A stretch of DNA of 64,000 nucleotides from the NCBI RefSeq assembly GCF_003628475.1, contig NZ_RCAA01000055.1:30777-94776 (forward strand), given 5' to 3'. The notes under the pieces were generated by a model that was not told the DNA's origin, made no database searches, and saw only the letters and a list, made by a program, of their open reading frames with translations. Positions 8,591 to 16,198 of this stretch are shown piece after piece. Position 1 is the stretch's first letter. Each line of letters opens with the position of its first letter. The translations under genes were made by a program, and so were the position numbers. The stretch comes from Enterobacter sp. R1(2018). Lineage in GTDB: Bacteria; Pseudomonadota; Gammaproteobacteria; Enterobacterales; Enterobacteriaceae.

Positions 8591-9334
8591 ATGCAAGGTT
8601 GCTCTACTGACAACAGTAAGCTCTTTGGTCGCGCCGTGGTGCTGGAGGTTGCGTTAGGGTGTCCTGATGCTATTCCTGCCGAAGAAGACCGCCTGCCATT
8701 AATGGCCGGGACATCTAAAGGTTTCGACTTTAGCCCTAACACTGTTACCAGTGATGCTGATGACACCAAGGGTTATGTGGAGAACATCGTTACGAACTCG
8801 GACTTTACCATCAGCTTTGAGGGAGAGGTTCGTAAAAAAGACAAGCTCGATCAGTTCGGTGTTGGTAAATTCATTAAATATTACAACGATGAGGTAAAGG
8901 CTGGGCGGCAGCCAACCATCTGGGTGTTTATGGATTACGGCCCGGTGCGATTCCAGGGGTATATGGTTATCACCGCGCTTAGCTCTGATGGTGGAAGTAA
9001 CGATATCGTTACGCTATCCACTGAGTTTAAAGTATCTGACTCCGACACTATCGATGTTCAGGAAACCTCTGACGATGTGCCAGTAACCGGTGTTACGCTG
9101 ACTCCGGCAACATCTTCTGTCGTTGTTGGTGCCACTCGCCAGATCAGCGCATCCGTCGCTCCTAGCGATGCTAACAACAAGTCTGGTGTGTGGGCATCTT
9201 CTGATGCCAGTAAAGCTACTGTCAATCAAAGCGGTCTGGTGACTGGTGTTGCGGCTGGCACGGCGAATATCACGTTTACTTCCAGTGATGGGAGCTTTGT
9301 TGGCACTACGGCTCTTACCGTTACCGCCTCGTAA
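8591..9334 (+). CDS. Major tail tube protein with C-terminal Ig-like domain
   Basis: 247 residues. The N-terminal about 155 residues are a tail-tube-type protein (SKLFGRAVVLEVALGC; FTISFEGEVRKKDKLD; RFQGYMVITALSSDGG). From about residue 163 the protein carries a bacterial Ig-like group 2 domain: VTGVTLTPATSSVVVGATRQ, then WASSDASKATVNQSGLVTGV and a closing beta strand FVGTTALTVTAS. Such domains decorate the outside of phage tails and heads and may bind carbohydrate. As in lambda gpV, the extra domain would project from the tube. The ribosome site AGAGGTAAGAAATT precedes ATG. Confidence 0.85.
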   Translation: MQGCSTDNSKLFGRAVVLEVALGCPDAIPAEEDRLPLMAGTSKGFDFSPNTVTSDADDTKGYVENIVTNSDFTISFEGEVRKKDKLDQFGVGKFIKYYNDEVKAGRQPTIWVFMDYGPVRFQGYMVITALSSDGGSNDIVTLSTEFKVSDSDTIDVQETSDDVPVTGVTLTPATSSVVVGATRQISASVAPSDANNKSGVWASSDASKATVNQSGLVTGVAAGTANITFTSSDGSFVGTTALTVTAS

Positions 9335-9393
9335 TTGCCATTTCAGGGGCTTCCTGATGGTGGCCCCGAAAATGATAATTAACGGAACTGACC

Positions 9394-10068
9394 ATGACCC
9401 CGATAAAAGAGATTGGCGAGTGCATGATTACGGCTGGGGATAATGATTATTTCTTTCGTCCATCATTCGCCAACATGACCCGCATTGGTGAGCCAGCCGA
9501 GATAGTTAATGCCTTTTATCATCTGCATAACGATGAGTTCACGAGACTTATTACTCGGGCTGTGGCTTCTTACGGTCATGTTCCGTCATGGCTGATTCAG
9601 CATATATCCCGCCCACAGTTCAGTAAGCAAGCTGTCTATGCTGCAATGAGTGTATTGCATGCCTGCTGTGACGACGACATATCCTCTCTCACCGGGTATC
9701 TTCTGCCAGGGAGAACTGGTAAATGGGCATTCGTCTACCGCGCCGGGGAAATGCCGCTGGCCGACATGGTGCTTATTGCTCAGTCCCTCATAACGCACGG
9801 GGTTATTGGTAAAGCTAAAGTAAGAAAGCTACAGCGTCACGAAAGCGGTGAGACTACAAACGAGTTCCGGGCGGTTGATTACATCGTTGCGGCGCAAACG
9901 CACTTTGGAATGGGCGAGGAAGAAGCTTCCCGCCTGACAATGACAAAATTCCAGATGATGCTTGCTGCTAAATACCCCGATCAGAAGGGCTTCACCAGGG
10001 AAGAATATGACCAGGTTGCTGATGACTACCTTGCCAAAAAGGCAAGAAGACTGGCTAAGGCAGCTTAG
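9394..10068 (+). CDS. Tail assembly chaperone-position protein (DUF6246-like)
   Basis: 224 residues between the tail tube and tape measure genes, where the frameshifting gpG/gpGT chaperones lie in lambda. Here a single continuous frame covers the region (MTPIKEIGECMITAGDNDYF...). The C-terminus is helical and basic (YLAKKARRLAKAA). It resembles the DUF6246 group of enterobacterial phages. I saw no clear slippery heptamer with a second frame, so a one-piece chaperone is the simplest reading. Confidence 0.65.
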   Translation: MTPIKEIGECMITAGDNDYFFRPSFANMTRIGEPAEIVNAFYHLHNDEFTRLITRAVASYGHVPSWLIQHISRPQFSKQAVYAAMSVLHACCDDDISSLTGYLLPGRTGKWAFVYRAGEMPLADMVLIAQSLITHGVIGKAKVRKLQRHESGETTNEFRAVDYIVAAQTHFGMGEEEASRLTMTKFQMMLAAKYPDQKGFTREEYDQVADDYLAKKARRLAKAA

Positions 10069-10071
10069 TTT

Positions 10072-10104
10072 TTGCGTTTAATTGCACAGACCCTCTGATA
10101 CGAT
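10072..10104 (+). promoter_or_regulatory. Extended -10 promoter of moron 1
   Basis: TTGCGT upstream and TGATACGAT (extended -10, TG-n-TACGAT) just 3 bases after the upstream stop. A near-identical arrangement lies at 14298-14330 before the second moron. Both are followed by AAAATT/AAAATA-type sequence and a 34-base or shorter leader. It is an independent promoter inside the late operon. Confidence 0.7.
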
Positions 10105-10134
10105 GTGAAAAATTGTTACTCATGAGGCTGGGTT

Positions 10135-10542
10135 ATGAAAATGGAAATACCAGGTAATCTTGAGGATTATTTCACCGAATATGAAAATGAAATCGGGGAA
10201 AAGGTATACAAATCTAATAGGGAAAGTCTCAGGGCGCTCGTAGAAATCAGAAATCTAAAGACGCAGGAAGTGATAGCCTCAGGGGGCAATCCTCACCAAG
10301 CATCCTTAGACCTAAACGATCAATTCGAAGAGTTTTTGTCGCTGGCCCCTCCAATGGCCCAAGTGGCTATATATGAGACTTACGTAGAAGAGTTGAATGC
10401 ATCAACAGCTGAATTTATCGACACAACAAATCGCATAAATGCTGAAACCATGGCAGCAGAAGAGCGAAATAACCTGATGGGCCAACTTATTGGCGTCATA
10501 GTCATTGTCATTATTGCTGCAGTTGTTATATCCACATTTTAG
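10135..10542 (+). CDS. Moron 1: C-tail-anchored hypothetical membrane protein
   Basis: 135 residues. The first about 110 are hydrophilic and helix-rich (acidic N-terminus MKMEIPGNLEDYFTEYENEI, then ASGGNPHQASLDLNDQFEEF); the last about 20 are a single membrane helix (LIGVIVIVIIAAVVISTF) with no C-terminal tail, so the bulk probably faces the cytoplasm. GAGG lies 7 bases before ATG. It has its own promoter and terminator between chaperone and tape measure genes and is AT-richer than they are. Not recognised; a lysogen-expressed envelope or exclusion protein is inference. Confidence 0.7.
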   Translation: MKMEIPGNLEDYFTEYENEIGEKVYKSNRESLRALVEIRNLKTQEVIASGGNPHQASLDLNDQFEEFLSLAPPMAQVAIYETYVEELNASTAEFIDTTNRINAETMAAEERNNLMGQLIGVIVIVIIAAVVISTF

Positions 10543-10566
10543 CTAGTAAAGTCAGTCATTAAACAA

Positions 10567-10589
10567 CCTCGCCACGGCGGGGTTTTTTT
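10567..10589 (+). terminator. Intrinsic terminator of moron 1
   Basis: CCTCGCC-AC-GGCGGGG stem plus seven T, followed by CGCCCGGAGAAAG, which supplies the ribosome site of the tape measure gene. Near-identical to the terminator at 14734. Confidence 0.78.
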
Positions 10590-10607
10590 ACGCCCGGAGA
10601 AAGTTAA

Positions 10608-13600
10608 ATGGCAGGATCACAGAACGCCGGTAGCATTGTTTATGAAGTAGATATGGAGCTGGCTGGTTTTCTGAGCGGTCAACGCCGAGTCAATGACGGC
10701 CTGTCTGGTATGAATCGTGGATTCGACGCCTCAAGCCGCAGCATCAATAATGCAGAACGCAGTGCTGCAAACGCAGGGCGTACATTTTCATCTCTGTCAA
10801 AAGTGGTGATAGCACTAACCACCGCAGTATCCGTTCAGCAAGTCGCTCAGTATGCTGATGCGTGGGTAACGGTAAACAATAAGCTCGCTAACGCAATCCG
10901 CCCCAGCGAAGAGCTTGCTGATGTTACTGAACGTGTTTTTGATATTTCTCAGAAAACAAGAAGCAGTCTGGAAGCAACCGCCACTCTTTATGCCCGCCTT
11001 GAGCGCGCAACGCGTAGCGCAGGAACCAGCACACAAGATTTAGCCAGCCTGACTGAAACCATTAACAAAGGGCTTGCCGTCTCTGGCGCCACTGCGGAAG
11101 AAGCAAGCTCTACCATGGTGCAGTTGTCACAGGCGCTGGCATCTGGCGTGTTGCGCGGAGAGGAATTCAACTCAATATCAGAGAACGGTAGTCGTCTGGC
11201 CGTAGCTCTGGCTGACTCGCTGGGCGTGACGATCGGCCAGCTTCGCGCCATGGCTGCGGAAGGCAAGCTGACAACCGAAGTGGTAGTAAATGGACTCCTG
11301 AAGCAAAGTGACGCCATCGCTAAAGAGTTCGGAAATACTGCGATAACAATGGGCCAGGCATTTGCTGTGGCCACGAACAACGTCACGAAATTCGTTGGCG
11401 AATCATCCACCATAAAATCAGCCTATAACGGTTTTAACAGCACGATTGTAACACTGAGCCAAAACCTTGATGTACTTGCGGGGGCGTTGGTTGGCCTTGG
11501 GTTGCTCATGGGATCGCGTTTCGCTGGCGCATTATCAATGGCGACCGCTGCGCAAGTTAAAAATACAATCGCTTCTATTGCCAGCGCAAAAGCGTCAGCG
11601 GAGTCGGCGGCGATGGCAGAAGCCGAAGCTGCGGCAAAGCTACGTATCGCCCAGGCTGACAAGTCGGCAGCAGTATCAGCCCTTAATCTTGCTCAGGCGC
11701 GTCTTAATACCATCAAAGCTACCGCAGCATCAGAAGTTGAAGAGGTCAAGCTGGCGACCGCAGAAGCGGTCTCGATCCGTACCAATATCGCGCTAATTGA
11801 GTCAGAAAAAGCGCTCGAGACGCAGCGACTCAAAGCGCAGATCAGCACACAAGGCCGAATTGCTACCGCAACGCGAATGGCACAGTTGCAACAAGCATCT
11901 GCCGCTCTGAATGCGAAACTAGCATCAACAGAAATGGCAGCCGAGCAGGCACGCTCTAACGCCGTTAAGGTCGCAGAGGCTCAGGTTTCAGCGGCGCGAT
12001 TAACAACCGCTGATGCAACCGGCGTTGCCACGGCAGCAAACGGACGATATATCGCATCGCAAGAAGCGTCAGTAATTGCTACAAGGGCGGCAAGTGCCAG
12101 CATGGGTCTGTTGCGCGGCGCTTTGGGGCTTATTGGCGGGCCAGCAGGCGTTGCAATGATAGCGGCTGCAGCTGTTTATTATTTCTGGCAGAAATCACAG
12201 CAAGCCAAGCAGGAGAGCATTGATTTTGCTGATAAGCTCGGTGGTGTTATTGAGCGAATGAAGGAAATGAATCAGATCCAGTTGCAAGGCACGCTGGCTG
12301 ACGTTGCAAAATCCATTTCCGCACAACGTGAAAAAATAGATGACCTCAGTGAATCTGTTAAAAGTGCTCAGGATGAGTATGAAAAGTACATCACCCTGGC
12401 CCGTCAGATGGGCGTTGAGCACGACAAAAACAACGGTTATGTTATCAAGGCTGGTGAAGCTGAATTAACGCTACTGCAACGCCGCCGCGATCTGGATAAT
12501 GCCAGTGACAAATTAAACAAAACGCTCGAACAGCAAGGACAAATTCAGGACCAACTTAATCAGAAAGCTCGAGATTCCGATGAAGCCTTTAATATCCTTT
12601 CCAATAACCTACGCAATAAGATACCTACTGCCAGTGAAGCGGCCATAACAGCTATGGCTGCGACCATGCAGGCGCTTGATGCTTTGAACAATAAAGCTAA
12701 AGGTGGTGATTATGAAGAGCCTAAACCATCTAAAGAGGCCGAGAAGCTTATTAAGAACGCTGAGCGTAGGCTGGCATTGTCAAAACTTGAGGGAGAAGCA
12801 AGAGCCAGACTGCAGGCGCAATATGATGCAGAAGATGCCGGGATAGAGAAGGGCGACAAGCTTATAGGTGTGTTGCAGCAGCAGTACGCTGAGACGGAAC
12901 GAAATACAGCCGCGCGTAAAGAAAACACGAAGGAATCGAAAGCGAATGCCAGCGCCCAGGAATCCATTGCTCAAAAACTTGCCAATCTGAAACAGCAGTC
13001 AGAACTGTCCGCAGGATCAACTAAAGAGCTAAGCCGCGAGCAATCAATCCTCAATGCTCAGCTATCACTTGGGAAAGGTGCAACTCAAGAGCAGATTGCA
13101 CTGGCAGGCCAGTACGCCGCAGCTAAGTGGGATACAGCAAACGCCATCAGAGCGGAAGCGGCAGCTCAAAAACTCCTCCCTGAAGCAAGAGAAAACACCA
13201 ACTACAAACAGGATGTAGAAGACCTCAACACCGCGTTGTCAGCTAAAAAAATCAGCCAGGAACAATACAACGCAACGGCTGAACGCCTTGAGCAAACTCA
13301 CCAGGAAGCATTAGCGAAGATCCGGGCCGACAAGGCTGTTACGCCGCAACAAGCAGCAGCAGGCACGGTTGACCCGGTGCAACAGCTTGCAAATGAAAAT
13401 GCGCAGAAACTTGCGCTGATTCAGCAGTTCGAAGCTAACAAGACAATCACAGAGCAACAAGGTTTAGCTCTGCGTAATGCTGCCAACACGGAGTATGAGC
13501 AGGCGCGAATAAATGCTCAGTGGGAAATCTGGAAGAACCAGAACGAAGGCAACCAAATGTTGGCTGCCGGGTTCGAGTCTTTGGCTGGTAATGCCTCCAA

Positions 13601-14294
13601 TGCTTTGACGGGTATTGTAACTGGCAGCATGTCCGCACAGGAAGCAATGCAGTCCCTCGCCAGCAATGCGTTGAACAGCCTCATTAACGGATTCGTCCAG
13701 ATGGGAGTTGAGCAGGTTAAAGCGGCTATTACCGGTGCGGCAGCACAGCAATCAGCAATTGCAGCAACAACCGCAACTCAGGTTGGAGCGCTCGCAACCA
13801 CTACATCAGCAAACGTCGCTTCCGCTACGGCAACAACGGCAGCCTGGACGCCTGCGGCAATCGTTGCTTCTATCGGTTCATTTGGTGGCGCAGCGGCAAT
13901 TGGTATTGGCGCAGTAATAGCAGCAATGGCGCTTTCCAGTTCAATTGCAGGTAAACGCAAGAATGGCGGCCCGGTATCAGCTGGCTCTATGTACCAGGTA
14001 GGTGAGGGCGGAATGCCTGAAATCTACCAGGCCAGCAGCGGTAAGCAATTCATTATCCCCGGCGATAACGGCAAGGTCATCAGCAACAAGGATATGCAGA
14101 GCGGAAGCGGTGGAGGTGGTGGCGTTGTTGTAAACATCAATAACTACACCAGTTCAACCGTGGACGCGCAGGCCACGCCTGATGGTAAAGGTGGGTGGAC
14201 AGTTGATGCGTTCGTTTATGACATCAGCAACGGCGGCCCGGCGAGCCAGGCGATTGAACAGTATCATCAGGCACCGAGAAAAGCGCGAGGCTAG
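10608..14294 (+). CDS. Tape measure protein
   Basis: 1228 residues, the longest gene of the prophage. The N-terminal region around residues 60-250 has the tape-measure N-terminal domain (AQYADAWVTVNNKLANAIRP; SSLEATATLYARLERATRSA; LASGVLRGEEFNSISENGSR). A long Ala/Glu/Lys-rich coiled-coil follows, a hydrophobic helix near residue 510 (AGVAMIAAAAVYYFW), another Ala/Thr-rich hydrophobic zone near 1080-1110, and a Gly-rich C-terminus. Such proteins set tail length and may help DNA entry. The gene is framed by two moron cassettes. Confidence 0.93.
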   Translation: MAGSQNAGSIVYEVDMELAGFLSGQRRVNDGLSGMNRGFDASSRSINNAERSAANAGRTFSSLSKVVIALTTAVSVQQVAQYADAWVTVNNKLANAIRPSEELADVTERVFDISQKTRSSLEATATLYARLERATRSAGTSTQDLASLTETINKGLAVSGATAEEASSTMVQLSQALASGVLRGEEFNSISENGSRLAVALADSLGVTIGQLRAMAAEGKLTTEVVVNGLLKQSDAIAKEFGNTAITMGQAFAVATNNVTKFVGESSTIKSAYNGFNSTIVTLSQNLDVLAGALVGLGLLMGSRFAGALSMATAAQVKNTIASIASAKASAESAAMAEAEAAAKLRIAQADKSAAVSALNLAQARLNTIKATAASEVEEVKLATAEAVSIRTNIALIESEKALETQRLKAQISTQGRIATATRMAQLQQASAALNAKLASTEMAAEQARSNAVKVAEAQVSAARLTTADATGVATAANGRYIASQEASVIATRAASASMGLLRGALGLIGGPAGVAMIAAAAVYYFWQKSQQAKQESIDFADKLGGVIERMKEMNQIQLQGTLADVAKSISAQREKIDDLSESVKSAQDEYEKYITLARQMGVEHDKNNGYVIKAGEAELTLLQRRRDLDNASDKLNKTLEQQGQIQDQLNQKARDSDEAFNILSNNLRNKIPTASEAAITAMAATMQALDALNNKAKGGDYEEPKPSKEAEKLIKNAERRLALSKLEGEARARLQAQYDAEDAGIEKGDKLIGVLQQQYAETERNTAARKENTKESKANASAQESIAQKLANLKQQSELSAGSTKELSREQSILNAQLSLGKGATQEQIALAGQYAAAKWDTANAIRAEAAAQKLLPEARENTNYKQDVEDLNTALSAKKISQEQYNATAERLEQTHQEALAKIRADKAVTPQQAAAGTVDPVQQLANENAQKLALIQQFEANKTITEQQGLALRNAANTEYEQARINAQWEIWKNQNEGNQMLAAGFESLAGNASNALTGIVTGSMSAQEAMQSLASNALNSLINGFVQMGVEQVKAAITGAAAQQSAIAATTATQVGALATTTSANVASATATTAAWTPAAIVASIGSFGGAAAIGIGAVIAAMALSSSIAGKRKNGGPVSAGSMYQVGEGGMPEIYQASSGKQFIIPGDNGKVISNKDMQSGSGGGGGVVVNINNYTSSTVDAQATPDGKGGWTVDAFVYDISNGGPASQAIEQYHQAPRKARG

Positions 14295-14297
14295 TTA

Positions 14298-14330
14298 TTG
14301 CGTTACCTTGCGCAATCTCTTTGATACCAT
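14298..14330 (+). promoter_or_regulatory. Extended -10 promoter of moron 2
   Basis: TTGCGT and TGATACCAT (extended -10) with the same spacing and flanks as the moron 1 promoter, again starting 3 bases after the upstream stop codon. Confidence 0.7.
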
Positions 14331-14360
14331 TTGGGAAAATATTAATAACGGGATATGGAT

Positions 14361-14714
14361 ATGAAGAAGATTTTGCTGGCGCTGGTCATTACCACGATGC
14401 TGTCTGGTTGTGTTTATCGCAGCACCGCTCACGCAGGAAAGGATTTCGACGAAACCAAGTCATCCCAGATTGTTTCCGGCAAAACAACCGAAGCTGACAT
14501 GCTGAGATTGCTCGGTGAGCCAATTAAAAAGGATGTGGTTAGCGATCATGAGGTGAAGTGGGTTTACGAATACGTGACTTCTAACGCCGCTGTTCGCGTG
14601 TTCAGCATGAAGCCTAAAGTTGATGTTACTAAGAAGACGCTAGAGGTGCTGATGCGTGATGGGGTTGTGGTTAACCATGCCCTTACCAACCCAGGCAAGA
14701 CTCAGTACAAATAA
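14361..14714 (+). CDS. Moron 2: phage lipoprotein, BamE/SmpA-like
   Basis: 117 residues from ATG 14361 (GGGA 7 bases upstream; ATG 14355 is an alternative). Signal peptide MKKILLALVITTMLSGC ends in a lipobox LSGC. The mature part matches the small BamE-like pattern: IVSGKTTEADMLRLLGEPIK then VKWVYEYV. No Asp at the +2 position (Cys-Val), so outer-membrane sorting is expected. It has its own promoter and terminator between tape measure and distal tail genes. Phage lipoproteins in such places (for example T5 Llp) can block receptor use by superinfecting phage; that role is inference here. Confidence 0.8.
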   Translation: MKKILLALVITTMLSGCVYRSTAHAGKDFDETKSSQIVSGKTTEADMLRLLGEPIKKDVVSDHEVKWVYEYVTSNAAVRVFSMKPKVDVTKKTLEVLMRDGVVVNHALTNPGKTQYK

Positions 14715-14733
14715 AACAAATAACAATCAATAT

Positions 14734-14757
14734 ACCTCGCTCTGGCGGGGTTTTTTT
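14734..14757 (+). terminator. Intrinsic terminator of moron 2
   Basis: CCTCGC-TCTG-GCGGGG stem plus seven T, followed by ATGCCCGGAGAAAG carrying the ribosome site of the next tail gene; matches the moron 1 terminator and its right flank. Confidence 0.78.
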
Positions 14758-14773
14758 ATGCCCGGAGAAAGCA

Positions 14774-15271
14774 ATGGCCATTGATTACCCGGACTGGCTG
14801 CCGCTGGCCCAGAAATCCAAGACACCCACCACTGATACGGGATTTCGCACTGATCAGCCATTAGTCGGTGCGCCTATCTTCCAGAAGCTCACCGACGATC
14901 TGAAAACCGGATTCTCGCTGACATGGGTGTTTACACTGGCTCAGCATAGGGCTTTCATGCAATGGGTGCGCAGTCCTAACTATCTCGATAATTGTAACCA
15001 GTGGTTCAGGATGCGCGTAGGGATTGGTTCTGGACCATACGGCGAAGCGGAAACGCAGGAGCTTCACTTTACCGCTTACCCGACATGGAGCCAGTCAGGC
15101 TCTGTGTTTACATGGACGGGCAATGTCGTAACCAGACACCTGAATAACTCAGATGATGATTTTGATGACATTGTTGTTGAGCTTCCACCGCCATGGGCGA
15201 GTTATCTCGATATTATCGTTACCGGGTATCCGGATAATCGCGATAAAGAGTCAATTCCGAGGGTTCCCTGA
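14774..15271 (+). CDS. Distal tail / minor tail protein
   Basis: 165 residues, first gene of the tail-tip block after the tape measure. Begins MAIDYPDWLPLAQKSKTPTT, with a beta-rich and Trp-rich middle (GFSLTWVFTLAQHRAFMQWV; YPTWSQSGSVFTWTG), in the place of lambda gpM. Contains the phrase pattern of small minor tail proteins that organise the tip. The stop overlaps the next start (TGATG). No enzymatic motif. Confidence 0.65.
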   Translation: MAIDYPDWLPLAQKSKTPTTDTGFRTDQPLVGAPIFQKLTDDLKTGFSLTWVFTLAQHRAFMQWVRSPNYLDNCNQWFRMRVGIGSGPYGEAETQELHFTAYPTWSQSGSVFTWTGNVVTRHLNNSDDDFDDIVVELPPPWASYLDIIVTGYPDNRDKESIPRVP

Positions 15272-15738
15272 TGAATTTTCGAGAGTATAAAAGCCGCAGG
15301 CCTAACCGCATCCTCTACGACACAATCACTATCTACAGCTCAACGTTCGGCTATATCCGGCTTGTGAAAGACCAGATATTCCCAAAAACATTTGCAGGGC
15401 AGATTTATCAGCCGTGCAGGATGGAAATCGTAGAGAGTCAGCAGAGTTCGACGCCGGTCATATCATCGACGGTTAAATTCAGTCGCCTGGCGAGTGAATT
15501 TAAGCAGCAGTTGAAACAGTGGAAAGCATTCTCTCGTATTGAACCTATCCAGTTCACATATCAACGCTTTGATTCCGCTGATGTGAACACCCCTCTTAAG
15601 CCGTGGACGCTTTATGTAAGCGATCTGACTATGGATGCGAATGACGTAACGGTATCGCTGACTATCAAGAACCCGCTCAATGCAAACATCGGCTTGCTCT
15701 ATAACGTCGAAGAGTTCCCGGGACTGCAAAATGCTTAA
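15271..15738 (+). CDS. DUF1833-like minor tail protein
   Basis: 155 residues in the gpL-like position. Recognisable DUF1833 style: beta-rich with YKSRRPNRILYDTITIYSST near the N-terminus, CRMEIVESQQSSTPVISSTV in the middle and a C-terminal NPLNANIGLLYNVEEFPGLQ. Proteins of this family sit at the distal tail, where lambda gpL binds an Fe-S cluster; no Cys cluster of that kind is present here. It overlaps the peptidase gene by 8 bases. Confidence 0.72.
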   Translation: MNFREYKSRRPNRILYDTITIYSSTFGYIRLVKDQIFPKTFAGQIYQPCRMEIVESQQSSTPVISSTVKFSRLASEFKQQLKQWKAFSRIEPIQFTYQRFDSADVNTPLKPWTLYVSDLTMDANDVTVSLTIKNPLNANIGLLYNVEEFPGLQNA

Positions 15739-16198
15739 AGAAGAGTTTCTTGACAAGGTTATTGGCCTGCCATGGCGCAACCGCGCCTGCTCGTTTGATG
15801 CGGTGGATTGCTGGGGTCTGGTCATTCTCTACCACCGGAACGTCTTGGGTATTGAGCTGCACCATTCGCCAGACTACGAATCTGGCGAAGACTTCATGAC
15901 GTGCTTTGAGAGTGAGGTGGTGTACTGGCAGCCGGCAGAACATTTCAGCGACGGCGATATCTTCATTGCTTACTACGGTGCACAGCCGGTGCATGTCGGA
16001 CTGATTGTCGATGGCAGGGCGCTGCATAGTCGTGGTGAATGCGGGAGTGTCCGCTCCGACCAGATTCGAACTATTCAGAAATTATTTACCAGAGTGGAGT
16101 GGTATTCGTATGCCGGTAATCGAAATACAGAGAGTGCCGGGGCTGCCAAAGCAACGGATGCATGCGTCTTCGGGGACAGGGTTCAGAGAGTGGCTTGA
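15731..16198 (+). CDS. Tail-tip NlpC/P60-like peptidase (gpK-like)
   Basis: 155 residues from ATG 15731. It carries the NlpC/P60 catalytic arrangement: Cys in FDAVDCWGLVILY near residue 33 and His in QPVHVGLIVDG near residue 93. Lambda gpK-type proteins cleave peptidoglycan during DNA injection or help tip assembly. The final about 30 residues are encoded in the region that overlaps the J-like gene in another frame (89 bases). Confidence 0.78.
   Translation: MLKEEFLDKVIGLPWRNRACSFDAVDCWGLVILYHRNVLGIELHHSPDYESGEDFMTCFESEVVYWQPAEHFSDGDIFIAYYGAQPVHVGLIVDGRALHSRGECGSVRSDQIRTIQKLFTRVEWYSYAGNRNTESAGAAKATDACVFGDRVQRVA

Noticed and set aside
9340..9393. Terminator or frameshift signal after the tail tube gene
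   Set aside because: GGGGC/GCCCC pairing exists but lacks a T tract, and no slippery sequence linking two chaperone frames was seen.
16005..16109. Longer N-terminus for the J-like protein
   Set aside because: These 35 codons lie in another frame of the conserved peptidase gene; ATG 16110 has a better ribosome site.
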